DNA of 64,000 nt from Ficedula albicollis (lineage: Eukaryota > Chordata > Aves > Passeriformes > Muscicapidae). Both the position numbers and the translations under genes were made by a program. This document shows, piece after piece, positions 27,946 to 41,700 of the stretch (its first letter is position 1; the number at the start of each line of letters is the position of its first letter). Location: contig NC_021676.1 in NCBI RefSeq assembly GCF_000247815.1, forward strand, positions 7,935,092 through 7,999,091. Reading direction: 5' to 3'. The notes beneath the pieces were generated by a model that was not told the origin of the DNA, did no database searches, and saw only the letters and a list, made by a program, of their open reading frames with translations.

Positions 27946-28619
27946 GAAGCGATTTACCAAAATATTGGTCTAATACCGATACTCAGCTGTGACGGACAAA
28001 AGACTTTCCAACAATTTAAAGTTAGAAAGTGTATTTTTATTCAGCGCTGGACAGCAGCGTGAGGAAATCCTCTAACAAGCACTGCAAAATTACAGGTGAT
28101 CACAGAGTCTATTTATTGACAAAGGATTCAAACAAATAAATATTCATAATAACAGCCCCTCCCATCCCCCGCTTCCTATGGTAATTAGCTGGAATAGCTA
28201 TTAAGCATGCGTGATTGACTTCTTAAATTAAGTCTGGGGTCGTTTTCGTGGGGAGGGGTCTTAAAAGGAGGAAGTAAGGCAAGTCTTCCTCGCCCTGAGC
28301 TCTCGACCTTTTCTATCAATGACAATACAAATGATTTCTGGGGATAGTCCAATTTCTCAAAGAATGGGTTTCTGGTTGCATTGTCTGTGTTTCTTTGGGT
28401 CCGGTCACTGGTTTCGTCTTTTCCCATTGTAAGCACAGCTGAGCAAACAGAAGATGACAGACAATCAATTATGTAAGTTTCAGGTAAGTACCTCAAACCC
28501 GGTTTTCCAGGTTTTAATTATTTTTCAGCAAGATCTATCTATCCATTTGCTTTTTAATAAATCCTAGTAAATAACTAAATTTTAACTAAAATCCTGATTT
28601 TTCTAAGATTAGTGTTTCA
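27946..28619 (-). mobile_element. LTR-like insertion splitting a CR1
   Basis: About 674 bp separate the two halves of one CR1. The insert includes, on the minus strand, AATAAA within GCGCTGAATAAAAATACAC followed by TTAAATTGTTGGAAAGTC and TTTTGTCCGTCACA, resembling the R/U5 end of a bird LTR. Target-site duplication is not clear (at most 2 bp). No coding capacity. Confidence 0.5.
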
Positions 28620-28703
28620 GGTGTCCTTGCCCACGGCAGGGGGATTGCAACGAGGTGATCTTTAATGTTCCTTCCAACCCATACCATTCTGAGATTCAGT
28701 GAT
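28620..28703 (+). mobile_element. CR1 fragment, 3' part of the interrupted copy
   Basis: AGGTGTCCTTGCCCACGGCA, GGGGGATTGCAACGAGGTGA and CCTTCCAACCCATACCATTC continue directly from the CR1 piece ending at 27945 and end near the CR1-type tail ATTCTGAGATTC. Confidence 0.85.
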
Positions 28704-29457
28704 TTTGCACATGGGCCTCTTTTGCTGGAAGGACAATCCATTTGCAAGAACACAGTGAACCCGAAGTCCACACAATACTGTACAAAAGAATTAAACTCTT
28801 TACTCTTCAATACCTTCTTACTCATCCTGGCTGATTTGGTTCTTCTTAATGTCAACCAGAAACAATTCATGCAATGTCATAGGGCTGTTCCTCTTTTGTT
28901 CCTCTGTTTTGAGCAAATAATGGCTCAGGTGTCTCTCACTGATATATTGCTGACTCCCATACGAGGACCAGTCTCCCATACTGCTTATAGAAGGAATTTC
29001 CCTTAGATACCCAACTTAACATGGAAAAAAAAATCTATTTAAGGACCTTCAAGAGGATCAAGACATAAAAGCAGATTCTACTTATCAAACCCACAGCAAT
29101 GGTATTAAAATGTAGGTTTATGATCCCTTCCTCAGTATTTCTTAATTGAGGCTCTAGACTAATTTTGACAGATAAGTATGCAGCACCCAACAAGTACAGA
29201 TCACATGGTAACAGATACAAGCACCCATCCATCCAATATTCCAACAATTGTGTCTCATTTTATTCAGATAACTGAGACCTGGATGTGGACATTACAACCA
29301 GCTTCTGATTTTTGTTTCATCACTACCCTTTCTCTGAGTTGAGAGCAGTAGTGTCCTTGAGGCTTTTGTGAGTGTTCCTTAACCCATTTCAAGGCCACCA
29401 CCTCACTCCTATTCCCTTTGCTCTGCCATGGAAGATTCCTTGCTGATCTTTTTTTTT

Positions 29458-29488
<31 letters not shown>

Positions 29489-30309
29489 GGTTTTTTTTTT
29501 TTTTTTTTATTCCCCTGCAGCTCCTGAGGATCTGCAGACACTGCTCATGGGTTTTCTGGGCAGTGCTGTGTCTGTGCTGTGGAGGCTTTGCTGTGATGGC
29601 TCTTGGGGAGACCAGTGAGGAAATTGGAAAGCTGAGTGATCTAGTGCTAAATTGTGAATCATTGAATGAAGTACACTTATAAACAGTTTATTTTCAGTAT
29701 AGTAAAAAAATAACTTGTTAAATATAGAACCACAAAAATTTGAATTCAGTTACGTGTTTTTTCTTCTTTGTGTTTGAGCTGGAATTACAGGTTTAAGGTA
29801 TTGTAGAGTTTCAAAAATGGGGGATAAACACAAATCACTGTGTACAATTACTCACTGACCTGGCGCTTGAAGCAGGGATTTTTTTAAATGGTTTTTTTTT
29901 TCAATTTTTTTTTTCAACATTCCTAATTTCTGTGGTCAGTGCAAAGCATCATTATCCCATTTCCACATTTCCACAGTGGTTGTGTATGCCCTGGAAATTC
30001 TTTTCACATTATCTAATTTCTGAGCTATAAATCAACATTCTTTTTAAATTTACAAATACTGTGAGATATTCTGAATGCTTGTGAGCCTTTTCCAATGTCC
30101 TTTACTATTTAGTGAGAAATTCTCTGTGCTCACTTCAGTGATATGGCGTTTCAAGGTGGGATCACTGCCATTGCTTACAGGAAGTGAATGTTTTTGAGGA
30201 TTGCAGCTGGAGTAATTTTGATTTCTTTTTCAGAGCTGTCAAACCTAGAATGCATGCCTGACGACACAGATTAAGGGCATTCTAGAGAGGGTTTTGTTCC
30301 AGTGCTTGT
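28704..30309. other. no gene recognised; holds a T-G-T homopolymer composite
   Basis: AT-rich DNA with short ORFs only. See 29449-29508 for the homopolymers. Confidence 0.45.
29449..29508. repeat. T19-G23-T18 homopolymer composite
   Basis: A run of 19 T, then 23 G, then 18 T. A G run placed inside a T run repeats the pattern at 53785-53932 and is probably an artefact inside a hard-to-read poly-T tract. Confidence 0.95.
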
Positions 30310-30995
30310 GATGTGCCTGTTTAGAATATAAGTAATATATAAATATATTAAAAGAGAAAGTTGGCATCTAAGCCACGTGCTGGAAAGATCCTTTCAGGAA
30401 GGGAATCCCATCTTAACTTTGGTCACACGGACAGAGAAGAACCTGCGGTAGATACATTAACCTTTGAAGTCAATTTTATCAGATTGGATAAAAAAAAAAA
30501 GGTTAGGAATGGTCTTTATCCATGTGATTGTTGAATCAGTCTGGACTACATAAATAAATGTTATGTTAGTGACAGAAATTGCTGTAGTCTCTGTTCGTTT
30601 GGTGCAGCTCTGTCACCCTCTAGTGCTCATATCCAAAAAGTTGGTGAGCCTGTTGTTATTCTCAGTAAATTTTTAGCTGTATGGACTGGCTCAGGGCTTT
30701 TTAAAGAAGAATAATATTTGGAAAATAAGCTGCTCGCTGGGTAGTGATTTGCCATCAGAAATGCAATAAATTTTTAACTGAATGTGGGATCTAAACCAGG
30801 AACTCCTGATTCTTTGGCTACACTTTTAATCTCTGAACCAGTCTTTCATCATGATTTAACTTCTTGAATTGAGTTTCTGATACTTGATCCACTAAGTGCT
30901 GCAGAAGCAATGAGATTTGCTGGGGTACAACTTCTTTTTGTAAAACACCCAAGAAAGCTGGGATCTCTTCTCTATATAATATACTATATAATATA
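30310..30995. repeat. 686-bp sequence left of an N gap (copy 1)
   Basis: From GATGTGCCTGTTTAG to ACTATATAATATA. The same 686 bp begins again right after the N gap at 31035, with no difference seen. The copy ends in an AT dinucleotide-like tract at which the assembly stops. Confidence 0.97.
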
Positions 30996-31034
30996 NNNNN
31001 NNNNNNNNNNNNNNNNNNNNNNNNNNNNNNNNNN
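30996..31034. other. assembly gap (39 N)
   Basis: 39 N bases between two identical flanks. Confidence 1.
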
Positions 31035-31720
31035 GATGTGCCTGTTTAGAATATAAGTAATATATAAATATATTAAAAGAGAAAGTTGGCATCTAAGCCA
31101 CGTGCTGGAAAGATCCTTTCAGGAAGGGAATCCCATCTTAACTTTGGTCACACGGACAGAGAAGAACCTGCGGTAGATACATTAACCTTTGAAGTCAATT
31201 TTATCAGATTGGATAAAAAAAAAAAGGTTAGGAATGGTCTTTATCCATGTGATTGTTGAATCAGTCTGGACTACATAAATAAATGTTATGTTAGTGACAG
31301 AAATTGCTGTAGTCTCTGTTCGTTTGGTGCAGCTCTGTCACCCTCTAGTGCTCATATCCAAAAAGTTGGTGAGCCTGTTGTTATTCTCAGTAAATTTTTA
31401 GCTGTATGGACTGGCTCAGGGCTTTTTAAAGAAGAATAATATTTGGAAAATAAGCTGCTCGCTGGGTAGTGATTTGCCATCAGAAATGCAATAAATTTTT
31501 AACTGAATGTGGGATCTAAACCAGGAACTCCTGATTCTTTGGCTACACTTTTAATCTCTGAACCAGTCTTTCATCATGATTTAACTTCTTGAATTGAGTT
31601 TCTGATACTTGATCCACTAAGTGCTGCAGAAGCAATGAGATTTGCTGGGGTACAACTTCTTTTTGTAAAACACCCAAGAAAGCTGGGATCTCTTCTCTAT
31701 ATAATATACTATATAATATA
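31035..31720. repeat. 686-bp sequence right of the N gap (copy 2)
   Basis: Same sequence as 30310-30995, offset 725 bp. Almost certainly the same locus placed twice. Confidence 0.97.
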
Positions 31721-33469
31721 CTATAAATCTTGTATGATTTATAATAGTTTTGATAACAGTTTTCCTTTGTTTAATTTAATTTAAGATGTTCAGTTCCTTT
31801 ATTAATTATGTATTTATTAGTGAACTTCAGGTTCTTCCCAAGCAGGCAGAAAAACTGCAGCCATTTAGAGAATTAAGCATAAGAAGAAATGATTTCATAT
31901 GCTGCCAGATGGTAAGATACTAATCCTCATTTATTTGATGTAAGAAATGAGGAAAACTGTTAAAAAAGAATGGATTCTTTGCTGTTGCTGTTTCTTCCCA
32001 TCAGTCAGGACGTGGTTTCCAGCTGGTTGAGTTGAGCAGTGGGAAGCAGGAGCTGCAGTGATTCTCCAAAACAGCTCTCAGAGAGGGGTCAGTACTGAGA
32101 CGTTTTTTCTGCAACCTGCTGGTGGTGACAAACCTTCAGTTTTACCAGCCTTTGCCTGCTTGTATTTTTGCTTCCATAGGTAGCTGGGAGGAGTGAATGA
32201 CTTGAACAGTGCATATATTGCTAGGAAAGTATTTGTAGGACAGGGCAGTTTCAATGGCAATTAAGTAAATTAAAATCTGGGTGGGTGGTAATAATAAACC
32301 TAGCAGTTTATACAACACGAGCAGGACAAAGCAAAGTGTCCCCATAGAGATCACTGTGCCAGCAGGAAACCCCAAATGAGCAAATTTATTGAAAACATGA
32401 AGAGTTCTTTGAATACACCAGATGAAATGCTGTTAAAGGAATAATTTGTTTCCAAGAGCTAATTCTTTAAGATTTTGGGGTTTTTTTAATATTTCACACC
32501 AGATGGATGCTCAAAGAGAAGGGAAACCACCAAGGAGGAGAAGGCAATTGATGAACAAAGGCATGCTGCAAACACAACGTGCTCCAGTCAGACCTGGGGC
32601 CATTTCTCTGTCTGGGCAGGTGACAAGTGAAGCCCAACCCAGGAGCAATTCTGTGGTTAATCCCCAGCCCAGCTACAGGAGCACATAAGTAAATGAGGTG
32701 ATTTGGTAGGATGGGAGCCCTACAAAACTAATTGCAAAACCCTGTGTGTTACCAAGTTCATTCCAGCAGGTTGTTTCACCAGCAAAGTGTTTCAGACAAA
32801 CTCGTTTTTCTGCTCAAATAAAACAACAGCTTGTATTTGTTCTGAAGTCTGCTCATTAAATATAAAACTAGAAATTCATGGAAGAAAGTCTTAGAAAAAA
32901 CTGGGCCAGAGGGCTCCTCAGGAGGTGACTCTGTTCAGAACAGAGAAAGATGTGATTGCAAGGGGCTTCCTTTTGGGCTTGGAGAACAATGGACCCCAAC
33001 AAGACAGGGACCAAGGCTGCCTTTGTCACAGCTCCTGAGGTGCTGCACCTGCTCCTGCAGGCCCTCACTGGGGCACACTCCCTCTGCATAGCACTTGTAT
33101 ATAATTCTTGCATTTGCAAAAATAAATGCTATTTCACCTTTCAGAAGTTTTCCCCAAGGTGACAGAGGAAAACTTCAATAAAAATACAAAAGTCACATTT
33201 TCCTCTGCCTCCTAAAATAAAATGACATCTGTAATATTTGAATTATTTACTATGAGCATGAGGTTGCTTTCTTTCCAGGTGTTTTCCTAACTTACCCAGG
33301 GCTATTTTTCTCATCCTGCAGAAGCTCCTGGCTGTAGCCACTCCCAGATGGCACACACCAAGATTGAAACCCCAGGAGCTGCACAGGGAATTGCTGACAA
33401 TCAAAAAACGCCCAGAGTCACCAGAGATTTTGGCTTCTCCTTGGGCCATGGGTGCAGGCAGCTCCTTTC
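31721..33469. other. no gene recognised
   Basis: AT-rich to moderate DNA with short overlapping ORFs. I found no exon I could support. Confidence 0.45.
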
Positions 33470-35186
<1,717 letters not shown>

Positions 35187-36071
35187 AAAGCCCTAAAAAT
35201 TACTTTAATGGTGAACACATACATCCCTTCCCATCTCTCAAGTCTCAAACATAATTCAAAAAGTCATTTTCAAAGGAAAATATTTCAAACTTTTTTTTTT
35301 AGTGTGTTATTGAGTGGAGAAAAGACCTAAACATTAGAACTTGAAAAAGGGAAAGCCATGAATGAAAAAGAAAAGGCATTTTGCATTGAAGAACATGAGC
35401 AATCTGCCATGTGGCTGTCACAGTGCTGGGGATCAGTGGCTCTGGTGTGGGGAATCCACTTGCTACTGAAAAGTGTCTCTGAACCACAGCCCCCTAGCGA
35501 GTCACCAACAGTCTCTTTTTTGGAACCTTGGAAAAAGCTCTGGGTGAAGGACAAATAGTGGTGAATTTTAACGTGCCTCCTCTAAATGGTAATAATAAGG
35601 TAAGATGACACGGATTTTGTTTTTAAGGAAATAGTTTAAAATATTTCAGGAACACATTTTGTAAAGGTATTCTTTTTTAAAACCCCACAGGAGCAGATTC
35701 AGCAAAACTATGCCAAGTCTGAAGCTTATAAAAGCAACTGGAAAAATGTTATTCCATATGTGTGTGTGTCTCTACTCACCTGTGCATACAAATCCTGTGC
35801 ACAGGCATATAAAAGATGATGTCTGTAAAATTTTTATGTAGACAGTTCTTTGAGGTGATCAAAGATCATAAAATTCAGCAGCTTTCTATATGACATTTGG
35901 GAACAGCTGTACCTTCCTTATTCCTCCACCTCTTGAGCTGATAGCTGGCAATTTAAAGGGCTCACTCCACCACATGTGGCAGCTGCTCCTCTCTTGCAAA
36001 CAGGAATAGTATTCCTCAATTGTCTGCAATTTTATTGTTGCTGTCCAAACCCTCATTAAAACAGTTATGTT
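35187..36071. other. no gene recognised
   Basis: AT-rich DNA, short ORFs, a (TG)n stretch near 35760. Confidence 0.45.
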
Positions 36072-36233
36072 CTACAAAAATAAGCTCCTATTATATCATT
36101 CTTCAAAACTTGATTTATGATTACAGTGTTGCAAACTGATTACAGGGTTAACCTACAAAAATAAACTCCTATTTTATCATTCTTCAAAACTTGATTTATG
36201 ATTACAGTGTTGCAAACTGATTACAGGGTTAAC
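36072..36233. repeat. 81-bp tandem duplication
   Basis: Two copies starting CTACAAAAATAA at 36072 and 36153. Two mismatches are visible (GCTCCTATTATATC versus ACTCCTATTTTATC). Confidence 0.93.
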
Positions 36234-37379
36234 TGAATATAACATAAGAATATGTATATAAATAGTGATGCAAGAATCCCATTAATTTATTCCAGAAAAG
36301 GAATTTTTTATTTCATAATATTAAATGATTTATCTTTCCAATGTCTTGCTAACATTCTTGTTCTGTGTGAGACTGACAAACACATCATTTGATTTGAAAT
36401 AATATAGAAGAGAAAAGCCTTCCACCAATCTGATTCTCTATAAAGGCAGGAACAGTCATCAGGAAATTTGTCAATCTGAGCTCACATTGTTGTGAATGAG
36501 CTGGGAAATGGGAAAAGCCTTTTGATACAGGCACACAAGTGACTCAAACATCCATAAGCCAACCCCACAGCAACCTGGAACAACTCTTATTCCAGCACTT
36601 GGCAAGCAAAGACTGGACCATAAATTGTATTTATTTATTTGATGGTTTGTTTATTTATTTTCAGCTTGACATATCCTTACTGCCTATACTGAAGAGGGCA
36701 CCAGGGCATGCCTGCAGGGAGCAGCTCCCAAACCACACACTGGGGTGCTTCACTCCTTACAGCTGGAAGTGCTGGCTGGGAAAATGCACGAAAACACAAT
36801 GCAGTTCACAGCTCCGTGGGGCCAGCAGTTATTTGCAAACCGTGTCCCTTCACTGCAGAAGTGCAGTTGTGCAGATGTTCCTCTCTTGACAAACACTGAA
36901 CTTGGCAAACTGTTTTTGGCCAGATGTGTTCTTACTGTGCTCAGCAACCCTCTGTTCTTTAGTCCTGATTCTGTGCCCTAAAGTTGCTTTTTCCCGGTCT
37001 TGCTCCCTTCAGCCACCACCCTCTCTCTTGCCAGACCAGTCTCTGGGAGGTGACCAAGCCTTGCATCTCAGCTCTCCTGCTGGGGAGGGCATCTCCTCTG
37101 CAGCAAGAGGCTGAGCTCTGCTCCCTGTTCTGGGTTTTCCGTCAGGGCAGTGGGAGGGACTGATGCAAAAGGCAGCCCTGACTAGAAAATGGTGCCCCTG
37201 TCAGTCTGTCCCTGTCAGAGAGGCCCTGCTCAGCAGTGCCCTCAGGCAGGGCTCAGCAGCTCAAATCACTAATGGCACAGCAGCAGCCTGCAAGGGGAAC
37301 CCTGTGTCACCCACCAGCTGGGGACCCAGGCTGCTTTCTGACTCTCTGTGCCTCCAAAATGCAGTATTGCCAGTGGATA
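36234..37379. other. no gene recognised
   Basis: Overlapping ORFs on both strands up to about 128 codons, without splice support or recognisable domains. Confidence 0.4.
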
Positions 37380-37650
37380 TCCTTTCCTTTAAGCCCCTGG
37401 ACATCTATAGACACTGTGCTGTGATCTCCCTTGCTCACTTCTGTTCTAGAAGAGCCTCTGTGTGTCTCCTTGTCCGCTGCCTGGAAGCTGATCCAGCCCT
37501 CTCGTCACCTTTGCAGCTCTGCTGGTTCTGCCTGGGACAGCAGGGCTGAAGCAGACACAGTATTTGAGACAGATTTATAGGGAGGCTCTGCTTTGTTTTC
37601 TGTTCCTCTCCTAACAATTCCTAACATTCCAGCTGCTTTTTAACCCAGAA
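37380..37650 (-). mobile_element. old, diverged CR1 fragment
   Basis: CTCGTCACCTTTGCAGCTCT, then GACACAGTATTTGAGACAG, then CCTAACAATTCCTAACATTC followed by GCTGCTTTTTAACC resemble the complement of the middle of an ancient CR1 3' region. It is strongly diverged, with approximate limits. Confidence 0.5.
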
Positions 37651-38493
37651 TAGCCACTTGGAGTAGGAAATGGAAAGGCACTGTTCTATTGGTTTCATGC
37701 AACAAGTCTCCAGGGAACATTTTCTGCAGAAGCCAGTCTTGCAGCCCACATATTGGTGGGACAGAGCACTCCTAGGAAGGCTGGCTGCAAGAGGATGTGC
37801 CCAAGGGTCTGCTTCCCCAGCTAAGATGACATTTGGTATTTTCTTAGCTTTTAATGGGATGTCTGGTTTGATGCTATAAGCCACCTTTAATGAGCTTCAC
37901 AGATGGGACAGAAGGCCAGTGTTCCCTCCAAGTTTCTCTGTTTGTCGATTCTGGATGATTTTAGTGTCATATGACCAGTAGAAGAAGTGCATCAGGTTAC
38001 TCCCCAGAATTTTGGGGCACTTGTATTGCGAGATTAGCACAGGGCAGGGTCCCAAAAGGGTGCCCTTGGAGGAGCAGCGTGGCAGGAGGGGCCTCAAGAA
38101 AAGCAGGTGTGGTTTGGAGCAGACCCATCAGTGAACTCCATCCTGGAACCAGAGCAGTAGCCCAGGAATCCCTCCCAGGGGCTGGAATTGAACATTGAAG
38201 GGGGCTCCTGGTGCTGATGTTTGTCAGGTTGGCTGCAAAGCAGAGTCAGGCAGGGCAGGAACTCGTGGCCCAGATTTGAAGGTGCAGAGGGAGGTGTCAG
38301 TGGAGCCTGCTGCTGGAGCAGCAGCAGGAATTGTTAGTTTTTAGGGTCCTTGGAGGCATTCAGACAGCCACAAACCACAGGCATGTATTAAACAGAAACC
38401 TGAGACCCAAACAGCATCTCAGGCACTGCAGTTTGTTCCCTCTGGAGCTGGGATAGGCTGGGCTATAAGGAGAGCCTTTTCCAGGTAGCAACC

Positions 38494-38727
38494 CAGTAGA
38501 AAAGAGCCACGAGAGGCTGAAAAGAGACCAGAAAACCCCCAGATTAAATATGAGAGGTGGCCCAAACTGGGCTTCAGACAGCAAAGCAGCTGGAGAGGGG
38601 AAACAGGCTCCAGTAGAAAAGAGCCACAAGAGGCTGAGAAGAGGCCAGAAAACCCCCAGATTAAATATGAGAGGTGGCCCAAACTGGGCTTCAGACAGCA
38701 AAGCAGCTGGAGAGGGGAAACAGGCTG
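38494..38727. repeat. 117-bp tandem duplication
   Basis: Units start CAGTAGAAAAGAGCCAC at 38494 and 38611 and contain AAACCCCCAGATTAAATATG. They differ at about three sites. This explains the repeated peptide in minus-strand ORFs here. Confidence 0.93.
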
Positions 38728-41700
38728 GGGCAGGTCCAATGGTACTTTATCAAGTATCTCATTTCCAGGCATCTCATACAATTTCTGAACAAACCAGAGG
38801 CCTCCCTCAGCACAATGCTGGGTGAGAAGGGGATGTAGGAAAGGGCTGCAAGCCCAAAGGATTTACCACCATTTCCATAGGAGCAGAACAACAAACAGCA
38901 CCTCCCCAGACAGCACCAGGCAATCCCAGTCCCTCCAACTCAGCTGTTGCCATGGGCAGGATGCCCCATTTTCAGGGCCAGCCCTGCTCAAAACTGCATT
39001 ATTCATCTTTGTCAGAAACCAGTGCCCTGCACTGGATTCAGAATCTTTGTACCCTGGAAAAGGAATATCCTCTTCCAGAGCTCAGCTAATGGGCCTTGAT
39101 CTTACATGTGCAAGACAGCTTTTTTTTTCCCTTTTCAGGTTTCATTTGCTGGTGTGTTATTCCCACTGCTCATCTGGATCAACCCTGGACACTTTTATAG
39201 GCAACATAACATAAGGTGCTAACACATGGAGGCAAGAGGAACAGAAAAACCAGATTTGGAGAATCTTCAAGATCTGAAGTTTAGGATTTAGTGTTAAGCC
39301 ATGTTCTAAAGCAGTTCCTTCCTAGTTGTGTCAGGTCTGCTGCCAGCTCTTCTGATTACACTGGAAGTCCCAAGATGTTTAATGGTACAGTTAAAACCCC
39401 AGTTCCTGGAGGCAGGTCAGGAGGTGAAAAATCTCAACTTTCCTGCATTAAAAAGTCAATTTTCAATGCTGTGGCCATGCCATAAAACTGTGACCTCAGA
39501 GTAACTTAAAAGCTTTGGTGTCAGATGCCAAAAACCCAAGAATCTCAGCACCACTGCCAGCATTAGGAGACTTTTGTCCCTTCACCCCCTGTTTCAGCAG
39601 CACTTTGTTGCACTGCAGAAACATCCTCAGCTTGCTGCAGAGGGACATAGTCTGAGCAACAAGAGATTTGATCTTTCCATAGGTCACGACTGGAGAAGAC
39701 ACCAGGCTGAAACTTTTAACCCTTCTATTGCTGGGCTCCAGGAGGAAGGTGTCAGGTGTTTCCACCTCATGCCATCAAGTGATCAAATGGCACTGCCACT
39801 CTCCAGCCACCCATCCCTGGAGGCTGAGGATGTCCCTTACCCTCACCATGGATTGAGGAGGATTAGAGGTGGAATGTGGTGACTGGCAGAAATCTCAAGG
39901 GGAACCCATAACAGATTCCAAAGTAAAGCCAGGTGCTGAGGAGAGAGGGAGGGAAGGAGAGAGGCTGCTTCATGTTGTGACTTATTTGCAGTTGGTAATG
40001 TCTGCCTCAGCTGCTCCAGGGAGAGAACTTCTGTCATTCTTGCCAGGAGTGTTCATAAACCTGGTGGAGCCTGCTGTGTTACTGGCAGTGGCAGGAGCTG
40101 CACACATTTTATCCTCCCATTGACTGTCATTGGAGAAACAAGGGGCTGCCAGAGGTGTTTGGCAACCCACAGGCACAGGGCCTGGGGCAGACAGCTTCTC
40201 CCCCACTTCTGCTGGGGAGCATCCAGCATCACTGCTCTGAAGACCCTTTTTAGCTTCAGTTTTCCAGCCCAAGGGAGTTTGTGGCCATCTCTGCCTGGCC
40301 CTGAGGCAGCTTTATCCTCTGCTGAAATGGTTTTCCCCTCCCCACTGCCCTGAGTTCTCCAGGAGTGTCTGCTGTCAGGAGTCCCTTCTCAGCCTGCATT
40401 TTGCTGACCATTTGCAGTGGCCTCTTTCATGACAGTTCTCCAAGCCCTATTAAAAGCCCTTTTTCAAACCCACAAATGGAAAATTTCCAATCCCCTGACA
40501 TCCCATTTTCAAAAGCCATATAGCTGCATAAGTTGCCTTACCCATGAGACATGAGGCAGGCTATTGCTGTAGATGGACAGCCCTAATTTGAATTTTTCAG
40601 ACCTTCATGCATCTCCCTACTCCCTCCAGGATCGCACCATGGAGCACAGCTCTGGTGGGAGCACAACCACCTAGTGCCACCAGTGAAGGCAGCAATATTT
40701 AATACTAGCCCCTTTTTCACCTCCCCAAGTCAGCCTTGCCAAGGGGGAATCTGCAGGAGCTCATGGATTTCACAAGTCCTCTGGGCCTGCAGACAGCATG
40801 CATCCCAAATACAGATTTCCCCCCTTCCCTAGACCTGGCACAATAATTCTTCTGTGCATTTGCTTAAAGGATTTCACTGTCGACCAATCCAAGGTTTCTT
40901 TGTTGACCACAGTTAATTTTGGTATGCAGAAAATGCCTGGGTAAGGACAGGGATCTGAGCTGCATTTTCAGTGTCTGTGAGCTGCCTGCTGTGTAGTAAC
41001 AACAGACTAAACAGCTCTCACCAGCTGAGGCTCAGTTTCCATCACTACAGTTTCTGTAATATGAAAAATAACTTGTGAAAAACCTCACCTGAGGCAGGAC
41101 CGAGCTGAAACATCTTTAGAGGTCTGGTCTATGAGTCCTGTGGGTTTTTGAGCCTGTATGGACTGAAGCTGGGAAAGAAAATATGGTCTGACATGTGACC
41201 TGCCTTGGCTGTAGGATACGTGGCATTGCTCAGGGTTTTCTCCCTGTAGGAAAGATTGAGGCCAAGTATCTTTATTTGCATATTAGTGGTGATGGAAGTT
41301 GCTTGTGTGCAATGAAAAGAGAGCACAGTCCAAGCAGCTAGAGACTGATTTACTGGTTTTTTTGCATAAGTCCATAAATTGTCCAGAACTTGCTCTTTTT
41401 TTTCCTGAGGAACTGCTGTCATTTGCAAAAAATGTGACTAATTCCACCTCAACACCAGAAAGACGCAAGAGAGGCAGATTCCTCAGGGATCTCAGTTCTT
41501 AGAGAAGAAAACAGGCTTTTAAGTCTTCACCAACTCTACACCACAGGGAAAAAAACATCCATTTGTTTCTTTTGCTGATAGTGATGAGAAGGGGAAGGAT
41601 CATTGGGAATGTGCCCTGCTTGGATCTTGGCATCAAACAGCTGAAAAGGACTAGGAAAGGTGGAGAGGCTTCAAGAGGAAGGGAAAAAGAGACAAAATCC

